64,000 nucleotides of DNA. It comes from Eudromia elegans. Lineage: Eukaryota > Chordata > Aves > Tinamiformes > Tinamidae. The DNA lies in NCBI GenBank assembly GCA_003342815.1, contig PTEX01000204.1, forward strand, positions 1,031,371 through 1,095,370, given 5' to 3'. The notes beneath the pieces are model-generated. The model had not been told where the DNA came from. It searched no databases and saw nothing but the letters and a program-made list of their open reading frames with translations. This document shows, one piece after another, positions 53,789 to 64,000 of the stretch (position 1 is its first letter; the number at the start of each line of letters is the position of its first letter). Made by a program: the position numbers and the translations under genes.

Positions 53789-55419
53789 CTACCGGCAGCC
53801 GCACTCGTCCACCACCATGTCCTCGTAGTGGCGCAGCACCACGTTGTCGTCGTTGTCGTAGTAGAGGATGGAGATGGGCGAGAGGCGCACGGGGACGCAG
53901 CAGGGCTGCGGCGTGCCCTCGGGGTCCAGCGAGTGCACCATGGTCTGCAGGATGGCGTGGTTGGTGCTGTTGAGCTCGGCCGTCAGCGGGAAGGGGCACT
54001 CGCCCAGGCAGTAGTTGGCCAGGTAGCCCTGCGGGGCGATGATCCAGTCCTGCCAGCCCACGTCGCTGAAGCTGACGTAGAGGCGCCGGGCCTTGCACAG
54101 GTTGCTGGGCGTCACGGCGGCGGCGGCGGCGGCGGCTCCGCGGCGGCTCCTCGCGGGGCTCACCACGAGCAGCGCCGCCTCCACGAAGGCGTCGCAGGCG
54201 CTCGGCCGCCCGCCGCCCGCCGCCATCTCCAGCGTCAAGCCCAGGTTCTTGCGGGGCTCCCGCCACTCCCGGGCCACCGCGCTGAGGTTGAAGAGCAGCG
54301 ACTTGTGGAGCGGGCCCAGGGACTGCTGGAGCAGGAGCGCGCGGCCCGGCTCGGGGCCCTCGCGCAGGGCGAGCGCCGCGCTGCGGAAGAGCCGCAGCTC
54401 CGGCGCGGCGCCCCGGCCCGGCGCCTCGTACGAGTTGTGGCTGAACCTGAGCTCCAGCTGCGCCATGGTCACGCGCTCGCCCTCCTCGAGCGCCGAGAGG
54501 TTGAAGAAGAGCCGCTTCCGCAGGCAGAGCCGCGGCGCGCCGGGCACGAAGGGGCCTGACGGGGAAGGGAAAAAGAGAGGCGGAGGTGCCGGAGCTGCGC
54601 ACCGAGGGGAGCAACCTGCAGGGTCCCGGCCGGAGCGCGCCGGGACCGCACGGAGCAGCCGGAGCTGCTGGGCTCCAACCCGCTCACCAAAACCTCGTCC
54701 CGCCCAGGACAGGGGGCTGCTGTGGGGGGGACCAAGGGCAAATAGCAGCAAAGGGAAGCAAGGAGGGGAGCAGCCCGTTTGAGGCAGCCCTCGGTTTCCA
54801 CCAGAAACCTCCAATGACGAGCGGGGAGCCCGGGCACGGCTCAAGACGCGGGGACACTGAGCAAACGGGTCCCGGGGACAGCCGAGCGATGGCACCGGCT
54901 GGAAGAGCCGCCTACAAGAGGACTCGAAGGATGAGGACGGGCCCAGCTGAGCCACCCCCTGCCCATCCCAAGACGGGTGCTCAGGAGATCCCGGTTCTCC
55001 TCCCTCCAAGGGATGGAGGTAACAGCATCTCCTGGGGTCCCCCCGGCTTCTCTCCTCCTGCCACCCCACGGACGGGAAAGGAAGGGAGCAGAGGGGCTCC
55101 CGGCACAGGACCCGGGTGACGGCATCTCTGTACCTTGGTCAGCGAAGACTCGGATGATGTTGCCGGGGACATTGAATTCCTCCACCCTGCAAGGGTCCTC
55201 CGGCCCTTTGCTGCCCGGCGGGGACGTCCTTCTCCTCTGGAAGATCCTCCAGAGCATGGGCGGCACGGGCCCGGGGCTCTTGGGGCTGGGCTTGGCGCTC
55301 AGGCCCAGCGATTTGAGCAGCAAACTTTCCTGGGGACTCAAATCCGTGGCCAGGAGGGCGCCGAGGAGGGCGCAGGCCAGGGCGGCTCCGGAGGCGGCGC
55401 GCCCGGAGCGAGGCCGCAT
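53789..55419 (-). CDS. GDF1: Growth/differentiation factor 1 (Vg1 orthologue), complete, 2 exons, 350 aa
   Basis: Secreted TGF-beta ligand of the Vg1/GDF1/GDF3 group, acting with Nodal through activin-type receptors and an EGF-CFC co-receptor in mesoderm induction and left-right patterning. Exons 55419-55134 and 54555-53789, phase 1 junction (ADQ-G-PFVP). Signal peptide about 1-25 ([17 protein letters not shown]); prodomain to 234; furin site RSRR at 231-234; mature domain 235-350 with seven cysteines ([29 protein letters not shown]) and the family ending [10 protein letters not shown]. Seven alanines follow the cleavage site. Start: the first ATG in frame, with a signal peptide directly after it. 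Sauropsids have one gene for the mammalian GDF1/GDF3 pair, so databases may call it GDF3 or VG1; its place downstream of CERS1 supports GDF1. Confidence 0.93.
54116..54136 (-). repeat. GDF1: Pure (GCC)7 polyalanine tract at the start of mature GDF1
   Basis: Codons 236-242 are seven identical GCC codons, directly after the RSRR cleavage site and one Gly. A pure trinucleotide run may vary in length. It lies in the flexible N-terminus before the first knot cysteine, so it should be tolerated. Confidence 0.8.
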
Positions 55420-57247
55420 TGCTCCGCTTCCCTCCGCAGACAAAGAGCGGGCGGCTGGCGAGGGGACAGCTCGGAGGACCGGCCGGGGGTGTTGATTGCC
55501 TGATTGGAGCCTTTGATGAGGTTAGTGCTCGATTAGCACACAGGGATGCCCAGGATTGGGCAGGGGGTGCGAACTGCCCTTCCCGGCGCCCGTTAACCCT
55601 TTGAGGCCACGGGGCCAGGTCGGCGGGTCCCCTCCTCCCCACCAAGCTCTCCCGCGTCCCCACGGTCTCCGTTGAGGTCCAGCATCAGGGCGAACGCGGC
55701 TCCTTCCCTCCGCTTCCCAAGGCTGCCGCCCGAGGGGACGTTGTGGATGCATCACTGGGATGGAGCGCGGCCGGTGGGCGCCCCGGGCCTCGCAGCCTCC
55801 TCGCGGCGCTTCCAAACCTGCCCTTTGCGCCCTGACACTTCCCTGAGCACCATCCATCGCCCTCCGGCTCTTCCCGGCTCCGGACCCTGCTGTCCAGCTC
55901 CCTCCCTCGCCCTGGCACCGACGCACGCGCTGCGGAGCCGCCGGGGCCCAGCCTGGGCAGGCCGGCAGCGGGAAACCAGCATCAGCCACGGACACAGCGA
56001 GGGGCTCCCGGCTCCGCTCCGTCCTGCCCCGCTCTGCTCCCTCCGGGCTCAAGGAGCCCCGAGGAGAGCGGCCTCTGCCCTCGTCCCTCCTGCAAATCCG
56101 TCCAGAGAGCAAAGCACGCAGCCGAACATGCCGGGCGCTTGTGACACCCCCCATGGGGTGGTGAGCGAGGAGGTGACAGATCCTGTCACAGTTTGGGACC
56201 CTTTCCATCAGCCAGAGTGACGCTTTGATTTCTGTTTGCCGCGAAACTTCCCCTCTGCTTCCCAGGGTCACATCAGCATGAGAGCAAAGAGCAGAACAGC
56301 CAAGCACCCTCCGACGCCTGGAATCCAGGCCCTCAAATCCCGCTCCGGGCTATTGCCTCCGCCCGGGAGGCAGCTCCGCTTCCTGGGAGCACACGGGAGC
56401 TGCGGGCACCGACCTCGCAGGGAAAGACCCGGGGCGAGCGCCGTGTGCGGGGCTGTAGCCTCCTCGGGGACCTCGCGGGGCTCAGGGCCTGGAAAACCGA
56501 CCCGCGGAGACTCTGCTCCACCTGCGGAAGTGGGAGCTGCCGGGCCAGACGCAGGTGCCCCCTCCTCAGGGGACCCTCAGGATTCGTCCCTGGGATTGGC
56601 CTTTCAAGCAGCTACAAGACTTAGAAGCAGCTGAAGATGAGTGTCCCAGCCCTCATCCTGGAGGGCAGGAGGCTGGAATAACGCTCCAGGCTGGCTTTCC
56701 AGGCAGCCGGGCCGCACGCTGGGCTCCGGATACACGCGGTGGCTCCCTATTAGTGTCGCCTCCCAGGCTCGCAGCGGGAGCAGAGCTGGCTTTGGGCTCC
56801 CCTTGCCAACAGGGAGGAGGACATTTCCCTCCCCAGGGTGACAGTGGCATCAAAGGACCCCCCCAGGACTGCTCTGACAGGGTCCGTGGGGAAAGCTGGG
56901 GGATATCGCAGGGGACTGGGAAGAGCCGAGGGTGGTAGAGGACAGGCCAGGGGACCTAAAGCCAGCTCCAAATCCTACCTGGACCGCGTTAGCAAAGCCA
57001 CCAGCCTCCGCTGCACCAGCACCGAGCGGTGGCAGAAGCTCGTGAGCATCAGGTGAGGCCTGAGCAAGGGGAGGGCCTCGAGAGGGACCCGGCCCTGTCG
57101 GTGGCATCTCCTCCCCGGCTCCGGGTGGGGGATGAAGGGGGTCAGGGCATGTTCTCCTTGTGCCTTTCGCTTGCTGGGTTGGGCATCGGGTCCCGGTCAG
57201 TCCCCGGGTGCAGCCGGGCTGCCCAGGCTGCAGCAACGCCGCTTCCC
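55420..57247 (-). other. CERS1-GDF1 intercistronic region
   Basis: 1.8 kb of GC-rich DNA between the CERS1 stop and GDF1 start on the same strand. It has no recognisable exon, although long open frames occur by chance because of the base composition. No AATAAA or ATTAAA was found on the minus strand here by eye, which leaves CERS1 without its own obvious 3' end. Confidence 0.55.
55491..55540 (-). promoter_or_regulatory. GDF1: GDF1 upstream motif cluster: CCAAT, TCF/LEF and homeodomain sites
   Basis: An AT-rich island in otherwise GC-rich DNA, 72-121 bp before the GDF1 ATG. On the minus strand it holds a CCAAT box (55503-55507), CATCAAAGG (55510-55518), close to the best TCF/LEF site, and GCTAATCG (about 55530-55537), an OTX/Goosecoid-type core. 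It looks like a separate GDF1 promoter. Binding is inferred. Confidence 0.4.
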
Positions 57248-60200
57248 TTAGAGGCGCTTGTCCTTCACCAGCCCGTTCTTCAGGTGGGTCCTGGGGGGAG
57301 AGCACAGCACGACGTGAGCCCTGCTCGCCGCGCTGCCGCTCCCTCCGCTGCTTCCCAGGCTCCCTCCCGACGGGTGTCCTGAACCCGACCGGTTTGGGAA
57401 GACCATTTGAGCCTGGTGCCCAGCCAGCCCCATCCCGGCTCTTGGGGCATCCCTCATCTTGCCAGACTTTGTGCCCGGCGCATGAATCCTGGATGCTGCC
57501 CGGAGGGAGCAGCACCCAGGCACCCATGAGAGCCAGCCACGGCCCAGATGAGGACTCAGAGGACACGAGGAAGGGCGGACATACCCGAGCACCGAAGGAG
57601 CGCAAGATACAAAGTTCTTCCCGAGCCCTGCAACGCCTGTTTACACCCCATGCCAAAAGATCCTGGTCATTCCCAGTGTTTCCCAGGCCTTGCCCCGGCC
57701 CATGGGTGCTGCAGGTGCTTCCTCCCCGCTCACCCTTCCTTCAGGGCCTGGCGCAGCCGGCGGTCCCCGTCGTTCCTCCCGCCCATGCTTCTCCTGCTGT
57801 CCACCACGTCGTACTCCCGCACGTCGTTCACCTCCTGCATCTGCCCCATCAGCACCTTGGCCACGAACAGCACGATGTACTACGGAGGGAGAGGAGAATC
57901 GGTGCGAGCCCTGGCTCCCGGCGCTGTTTCAACCACCCTTCTCACTCCCCTTGCTCATCAGAGCTCTTCTCTGCTGAGCTCAGCCCCAAAAAGGGCAACC
58001 TTTGGATTACGGATTGCCAGTCTGTGGCACCCATGGATGTCACCGCCTGCCCTGGGATGTAGCTGCCATCCCAGCAGGTGAAGGCAGACGAGATATGTCC
58101 CAGCATGCCAGGCAGGGCCTCCTGCAGGATTCCAGCTATTCCACGTCTATTTACCGAGAGGAAAAGCTCCCTTTTAGCCCTTCTAAGACTCTTTATCCTC
58201 AAATCTTCCTGGAGCAGCAGCTTTCCAGCAAAACCTCCCTGCTTCAACTCGAGGCTGCAGCCTCTGCCGCCTGCCAAAGATCCCCCCGGGGACGGCATTC
58301 CTGGCAGCTGTTATCCCTCCTGCCCGTGGATCCCCGGGGTGTGAGGTGGCCCCGACGCTGGTCTCCATCCCCATCCATCAGGCCTCCCCATCCCGGGGCA
58401 GGAAGGCAGCGGGAGCAGCCGAGCGGGGACGCGGTTAGTGGAGGGGCTGCTGAGCACCCCGGCACTCACCAGAAACCAGTAGATGTTCATCAGGGTGAGG
58501 ATGAAGAGCAGAATGTTGAAGAAGAAGTAGAAGGGGATGTTGGGGACCAGCTGGAGGCTCGAGTGGCAGGTGGCGTAGAGCACCTTGAGGGGGAACCAGT
58601 AGAGACGGAACCAGAACCTGCCGGGACAGAGGGAGCACGGTGGGATCCAGAGTCCCCGCGGGGACGGGGACCCGGAGCGGCTTCGCCCGGCTCGACCTCG
58701 TGTCCCCAGCACCCCCCACCAGCCCCCCCCGCACATGGCAGTCCCTGCGCCTGGCGCCTGGCTCGGCCCTGAAGGCTGGTCCTGGACAGGACTTCGTCCA
58801 GGGCCCGTGAAAGGGTGGTTAATGAAGGGAAAATCCTCTTGCTAATGGGCAGAAAAGACTTGGCAGGATGGAGCAAGGACCTTCTCGGGGCAGAGAGACA
58901 GTTTTACAGCGCGGAGATTCCTCCAGCTGGAGGAGGGACGGCAGAGGAACGCGGCCGAGCGCGGCCCGTGGGTCTTGGTGCCCCCCCCTGCTTTTCAGAG
59001 CAGGCTGCGGAGGGGAAAGGAAGGAAAAGAGACACGTTGGGAGGGACAACCTGCCAGGAACTCGTCCCTGATCTTCATGTGTCTCTGCTGCCTTGTCCCA
59101 GGAGGGACAGCAAGGCTGGAATCTGGGACAGCCCCCGTCCCGCTTCCTCCTTGCAGAAATGCTTCTTACTGCTCAAATGAAACGAGTGGGAAAATGGCAG
59201 GAGCGCCTCCTCCCCCGGGCTCGTTTGTCATTCTGCAAGCGAGATTTCACAGGCACTTGTGTGGTGACAGACGGCAGGGCGACTACAGAAGGATTCCAAG
59301 CCCAGCATGGGGTCGGGCTCGGCGGGAACCTCTTCCCAAACAGTTTACAGAAAGGGCTGGTTCCCATGCGCACGGAACGGGCAGGCTGTGCCCTGGGGCA
59401 CCGCGGGGAGCTGCAGAAGCCGCCGGCGGGGCCGCTCGGACGCGGGATGAGGGCCGGGCCGGCGCGCGAGCTCACCAGCTGAGGCTGAAGGCCACGCAGC
59501 CCACGTTGGAGACCACGTCGTTGAGGCGGTGGTAAACCCCGCCGCGGTGCTTGAAGTAGACGTTGAGCTTGGTGAATTCCAGCTGCACGTCGTTGACGTC
59601 GTGCAGGAAGAGCACGAGGACGCCCACGTTGTGGTACCTGCGGGGGGCCGGGGAGGGACACGTGGGGGACAGGGGGGCAGCGTCAGCACCCGGCGTGCAG
59701 GGATGGCCTCGGGGACAGACAGATGTGGCACCATGCGGATGGGACAGACGGGCCCGCGTGGCGCAGGGTGGCAATGTGCTGCACGGTGGCTCTCACACCG
59801 AGTCAGGACGAGCCCGAAGCAGGAGAGAAGCTGCTCCGACCCGGTGGGAATCGTCCCAGCAAAATTCCAGGACGTGGGCACGGAAGGGCTGCCGAGGGGC
59901 ACCGGGAGCCGTACCCGCCGCTCACCTGAACGCGTAGGAGAAGGCGATGAGGGTCAGCGTGACCACGTGGTGCAGGAGCATGACCACCGAGTCCTTGCGC
60001 CACGTGTCCATGTAGGCAGTGGCGTAAATGGAGTGTCCGTAGAAGCTGCACTGCAGCAGGTAGGCGACGGCGATGTCCGTGGGCACCTCCATGCCCTTCC
60101 GCCAGCCTGGGCAGGGACAGAGCGCGCCGGGTGAAGCCAGAGCTGGGACTGGGGGGGGCCTCCCACGCGGGACACATCCCGGGTCCCCCCTTCGGCTCGG

Positions 60201-60458
60201 GGTTGCACAAAGCCCCTTCTGCCTCATCCCAGCCCCTTCTCCCTCGTCCCAGCCCCTGCTCCCTCGTCCCATCCTCTTCTCCCTCGTCCTCGCCATACCA
60301 TAGAAGACGGAGGGAGGGTCGTGGAAGAAGGTGTAGTCCGTGAAGAAGAGCAGGTAGGCGCCGTAGGACCAGGACAGCGTGTAGAAAAACAACTTCCAGG
60401 CGCTCTCGGGCATCTTGGCAGCATCTTTGGGCTGCAGGTTGCACCACTCGGCAAAGGG
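57248..60458 (-). CDS. CERS1: Ceramide synthase 1, 5'-partial, 6 exons visible (279 aa)
   Basis: Endoplasmic-reticulum membrane enzyme that N-acylates sphinganine or sphingosine, with C18-CoA preference, strongest in neurons. Exons: 60458-60299, 60106-59926, 59637-59476, 58617-58470, 57879-57734, 57290-57248; all junction phases agree. Visible protein starts PFAEWCNLQPKDAAKMPESA and carries the Lag1/TLC domain: FYGHSIYATAYMDTWRKDSV, the catalytic HH in LLHHVVTL, and HDVNDVQLEFTKLNVY, with several hydrophobic membrane spans (FYFFFNILLFILTLMNIYWF). The C-terminus ends NGLVKDKRL, as in mammals (KDKRF). The first coding exon, about 85 residues in human, was not found in 60459-64000 and probably lies beyond the window. 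No homeobox-like domain, as expected for CERS1. Confidence 0.93.
60211..60290. repeat. 4 x 20-bp tandem repeat beside the CERS1 exon 2 donor
   Basis: Four units of exactly 20 bp (consensus AGCCCCTTCTCCCTCGTCCC) end 8 bases from the donor of the intron after the first visible exon (donor at 60298). In the transcript they read as G-rich GGGACGAGGGAG units. Confidence 0.85.
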
Positions 60459-63400
60459 CTGCGAGGAGGAGGGAGGGGAACCGTGAGCCCACGTGGGAGC
60501 CCAGGGCGGCTCAAAGACCCCACGGGCATCGGGCACATGGAGCAGCTCCCGCCAGGGGGATTCCTGGAAGCAGGAGGCAAAGTCTCCTTGGACACGGCGG
60601 CGGGAGGAAGAGGAGGACGAGCTCCTCTGTAGCCTGCTCGCGCTGACAACAAACCTTCCTCGCCTCGAAATCCCTGCGCTGCCGAGGGAGACGCACAGCA
60701 CGGGGCTCCTCCAGTGCAATGGCGAGGAGGACGGGCCGTGAAGGCCACGGAGCCCTTAGGAACCCTGGCGAAAGCCAAGGCCCGGGGTCGAACAGCAGTG
60801 AAGGCTCCTCCGCGCCCGCCTGGAGCCCAACGGGTGGCCTGAGGTCCGGAGCGGAGCGTTCCTGCCCGGCACGCAGGTAACGGCCCAAGGGCTGCGAGGG
60901 AGCCGGAGCGCCTGCCGATGGGCGAGGGATGGGAACAAGACGCCGCCAAAGCAGCCGCGCGGTCGGAGCGGAGCGGCACCGGCCCCGCGCGCTCCATGGC
61001 TCTGTTAAGGCGGCTCCGGCCAGGAACGTGCTGCCGGCAGGGCTCGCTCCAGCAGGATCCGCAGCGGGAACAGGGGAGGAAGCTCCAAGGGGGAATGAAT
61101 AATGCAGACGCACCAAGTCCCGTACCCGGGAGCCATGAATTATTTGTGCCTCCGTGAACCAAAGCACGGGAGCAGCTCGGATGTGGGAAGAGCTCCCGCA
61201 TGAGACGAGCTGGAGAGCCCCGTGGCCACCAAGGGGTGGCCCCTCGGTCCCTTTGGTGCCTTCGGTTGGGGCCGGGTTTCGGATGCGGAGCTCAACGTGT
61301 CACCAGGCGAGTCACCCGTCACCTCTCAGCGCCGCCGCTCCCCGGGCGTGAAGGAGAAGGGCTCCGTGTTTGTGCCCTGGCAGGCAGGGCTGGTGACGGC
61401 CGCGGCCGCCCGAGGGCTGCTCCGTTCTGAGCGGCGGCTACTGAAGTCACCGGCTATTTCGGCACTCTCCGCGTGGCCCGGGGGCACCGGGAGGGCTCAG
61501 AGCGGCCTCCCCGTCCCCCGCGGCGGGGGACGCGGTGCCGGGGATGCCCTCCCGCTACCCAGCTGCGTTCCCATGGCAACGCCGCCGAGATGCCTGTTGC
61601 TAAGGGCGACGGGGGGAGAGCCCGGGGCCGATGGCGCGCGACGCGGCGGGGGCTGCGCGGGGGGGACCCGGCTCGCGGCCCTCGTCCACAGGCCCCCTGC
61701 GACGTCCCTCCCGGCTGCGCATCGCGGCTCCCTATGGAGCGCTGGTGGCCCCCGGGCCACCCTCACGGCGCGGGAGCAGCCCAAGGCCCTGCGCTGCGCT
61801 GGGTGCCCGGAGCTGGCGGCTCTGCACGCCAGAGCAGGAGGAGCAGCAGCAGCAGCATCAAGCGGGGTCTAGGGCAGCCCGGCAGCATCAGCCCCACGAG
61901 CAACTGTGGCCCCTGGACGCGGCTCCCAGAGCTGCCAAGGGGCAGCCCCAGTGCAGCGTCCCCTCCAAAGCTGAAGGAACGAGTGTCCCAGGCCTGAGGG
62001 CAGGGGCTGCCACCCCCATAGGGAAGGGGAGCGAACCGAGCACGCCATGAAACCTGCAGCCCTCGCGGGGCTCCCTCCCCGCGCCCGGACGGAGCCTCTC
62101 GCTGCCTCCGTTCCTCCGCCCGCGCCGCAGCTCCGGCCCTGTTCGGCTCCGGGCAGCAATCTCTAGATAATCACAGAGCAAACGAGGCTCGTGCTGCAAA
62201 CTTGTGCCTCTCCTTCCCGGGTGCCTCTGCACTCAGCTTTGCCCCTGGGAGAGCAGAGCCCACGCGGCGCCGCGGGGGCAACGCGGCCGTCTCGCGCCGG
62301 AGCGGCGACACGCGGGCGCAGGGAAAGCGGCCCCCGCTCCGGGATGCGGCCGCTCCGTCCCCGGGTGGAGAAAGGGCCCCTTGTTGTGGCTTTGTCCCCG
62401 CCGCGCTCAGGGCTCCAAGGCCGGCGGGGCCGGGATGTGATGGAGCCGCCGGGGCCGGTCCCCACCGCCCTCCGCCGCAGCGGGAGATGGGCCGGCTCCC
62501 AGCGCGGTGGGTCCTGGGGTCCGCGTGCCCCCGAGGCATCCCTGGGATCCAGAACCTGGAGAAACGAAGCCTGGGCACCGCCGTGGGATGGGGCAGACCG
62601 GGGCCGGGCGCTGAGAGGGGCAGCAGAGACCAGGGCTTTGCAGCCTGAGCGCTTCCCGGGGCTGCGCTGCCCCCGCCGGCCCTCCCTGCCCCGAGTCCTT
62701 CTCCTTCCAGCTCTCACCGCATTTTCCCTTGCGGGAAACGCAGCCATTGAGGACAGAGGCGGCCCCTGGCAAACACCGTCAGCTTAGGGGGCAGAAGTCC
62801 CCACCACGAGCCTCGAACCGCTCGGATGGTCCCGAGGAGGGAAGCCCGGCCCGGCTGCAGCCGCAGCCCCGGCCGCCCTCGAGGGGCGTGGGGCTCCGAG
62901 ACGCCGCTGCTCTGAGCGCCCGGCCAGCCCTCGAGCTCCCGCGCCCCGGAGGCACCAGCACAAGGAGCAGAGACCCCCAGGGAAGGCCCCGGGGATGGAC
63001 ACGGCCCTCGGAGCCGCACGGGGACGGCGGCACCTGCAGCACCGTGGCCTCCAGGGATGCTCCCTGCCCGGCACCTCGCACCCGCCCGGCCAAGCGGAGC
63101 CTTTCCCGCACAGGAATGACCCCCGTCTACAGTCGGCGCACGGATACAGACCCGGCGCTCCGAGCACGTCGAGCGCACCTTTCAATCCCCGCTCCCGCTG
63201 CACGCACGGGCTCTGGCGCATCAGCCCCAGCATGACAGATGTGGCAGGGTGGACGTTGCCGCCCTGATCCCAGGAAAAACAGTTCCAACAACCTGCACTC
63301 TGCCCTCCCGCTGCCTCCGTGAGGAACGGGACGATGCAGAGGACGCAGGGGTGTTGCTGCGGGCCATGGTAAGGGCAATATCGCTTCTCTTGTTTGACAG

Positions 63401-64000
63401 AGGAGCCGAGTGAGGCGCGCGTCACGTTCCCCGCGACAAGGTCTTGCGGTGCGAGTCACTTCCTCCTCGGATGCAGAGAATTACAATCCAAGCAGGCAGA
63501 TCTATTATTTATGGCCAAGCCGCAGGCAGGCGGCGGCGCAGGACGCTCAATGGACTCGTTCCGCGGGCGCCTCGCTGCTGCCGAGGACGTGAAGGATGCG
63601 ACGGGTGGCGGGACCCCCTTTGGGGGACCCGAGCGTGGGAGCAACTGTGCTCCCAGGCTTGAACCAGAGGTTTTGCTTTCCCTTTCCCCCCTCTCTGAGC
63701 AATGGAAACTTCTACTGTGCTGCCAAATGCCCCGCTCCTCTCCTACCTGCCCGGCAGTCACGCAATGAAAAACCATTTCTGAAGAAACACCGGAGCTCTC
63801 AGGAGAAAGCCTCAACCTCCAGCTTTTCCCACAGCAAGTCAGCAGAATAAATGGAAATTTTCAGCCTCTTAGTGGTAATGACAACAGAGCAGCCTCCTCT
63901 CGCTGCGGCTACCTGTGCTGGGAGGAAGCTGATGCTATCGCGGCGCTCAGCATCTCATCACCGCGCGCGCTCGGGTTCAGCCGCAGGAACCGGCCCTCAT
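60459..64000. other. GC-rich CERS1 intron or upstream sequence, no exon recognised
   Basis: It is CpG-rich through most of its length, with GC boxes and many overlapping Arg/Pro/Gly-rich open frames on both strands that have no family motif. The missing CERS1 first exon was looked for here and not seen. The simplest reading is CERS1 intron 1. The last 300 bp become more AT-rich. Confidence 0.5.

Noticed and set aside
53328-54614. 428-codon open frame on the minus strand
   Set aside because: It runs through the GDF1 second exon in a wrong frame and on into the minisatellite. It is Arg/Pro/Gly-rich and carries no family motif, while the overlapping GDF1 frame is clear.
55522-57656. Several open frames of 120-300 codons between CERS1 and GDF1
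   Set aside because: Low-stop GC-rich sequence; frames overlap on both strands and none carries a protein motif. CERS1 exon 7 and GDF1 exon 1 are the only supported coding pieces nearby.

Overview
The window is genomic DNA from a bird. The evidence is spliced vertebrate genes, a chicken-repeat-1 (CR1) LINE tail in an intron, compact GC-rich genes next to AT-rich gaps, and the gene order (CRTC1 end)-COMP-UPF1-GDF1-CERS1, which matches human 19p13.11 and the avian microchromosome equivalent to it (chicken chromosome 28, from general knowledge). The species cannot be named from the sequence alone. Layout: 1-3130 looks like the long 3' UTR of a plus-strand gene that ends at the left edge; synteny says CRTC1, but no coding sequence of it is visible. 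COMP lies on the minus strand (4790-18477, 19 coding exons, 765 aa, complete) and converges on that UTR. A gap of about 14.5 kb (18.6-33.0 kb) has no recognisable gene. It holds a decayed CR1 piece, short tandem repeats and one promoter-like cluster of CCAAT, CRE, SOX and TATA motifs near 31.6 kb. UPF1 lies on the plus strand (CDS 33756-49112, 23 coding exons, 1117 aa, complete), with a CpG-island promoter, a probable U12-type intron, a 3' UTR intron three bases after the stop, and a long 3' UTR ending near 51.62 kb. GDF1 (the Vg1 orthologue; 53789-55419, 2 exons, 350 aa, complete) and CERS1 (57248-60458, 6 exons visible, first exon not found) follow on the minus strand. CERS1 is upstream of GDF1, as in mammals, where the two can share one bicistronic mRNA. 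No canonical polyadenylation signal lies between them. A 12/11-bp minisatellite (53059-53470) sits between the UPF1 and GDF1 3' ends. The genes are neighbours but not a pathway: COMP is a pentameric cartilage matrix thrombospondin, UPF1 the RNA helicase of nonsense-mediated decay, GDF1 a TGF-beta ligand of mesoderm and left-right patterning, and CERS1 the C18-ceramide synthase. All exon limits were placed by eye from GT/AG sites, reading phase and family sequence; cumulative reading phase closes exactly for COMP, UPF1 and GDF1. No tRNA, rRNA, CRISPR array or retroviral element was recognised.
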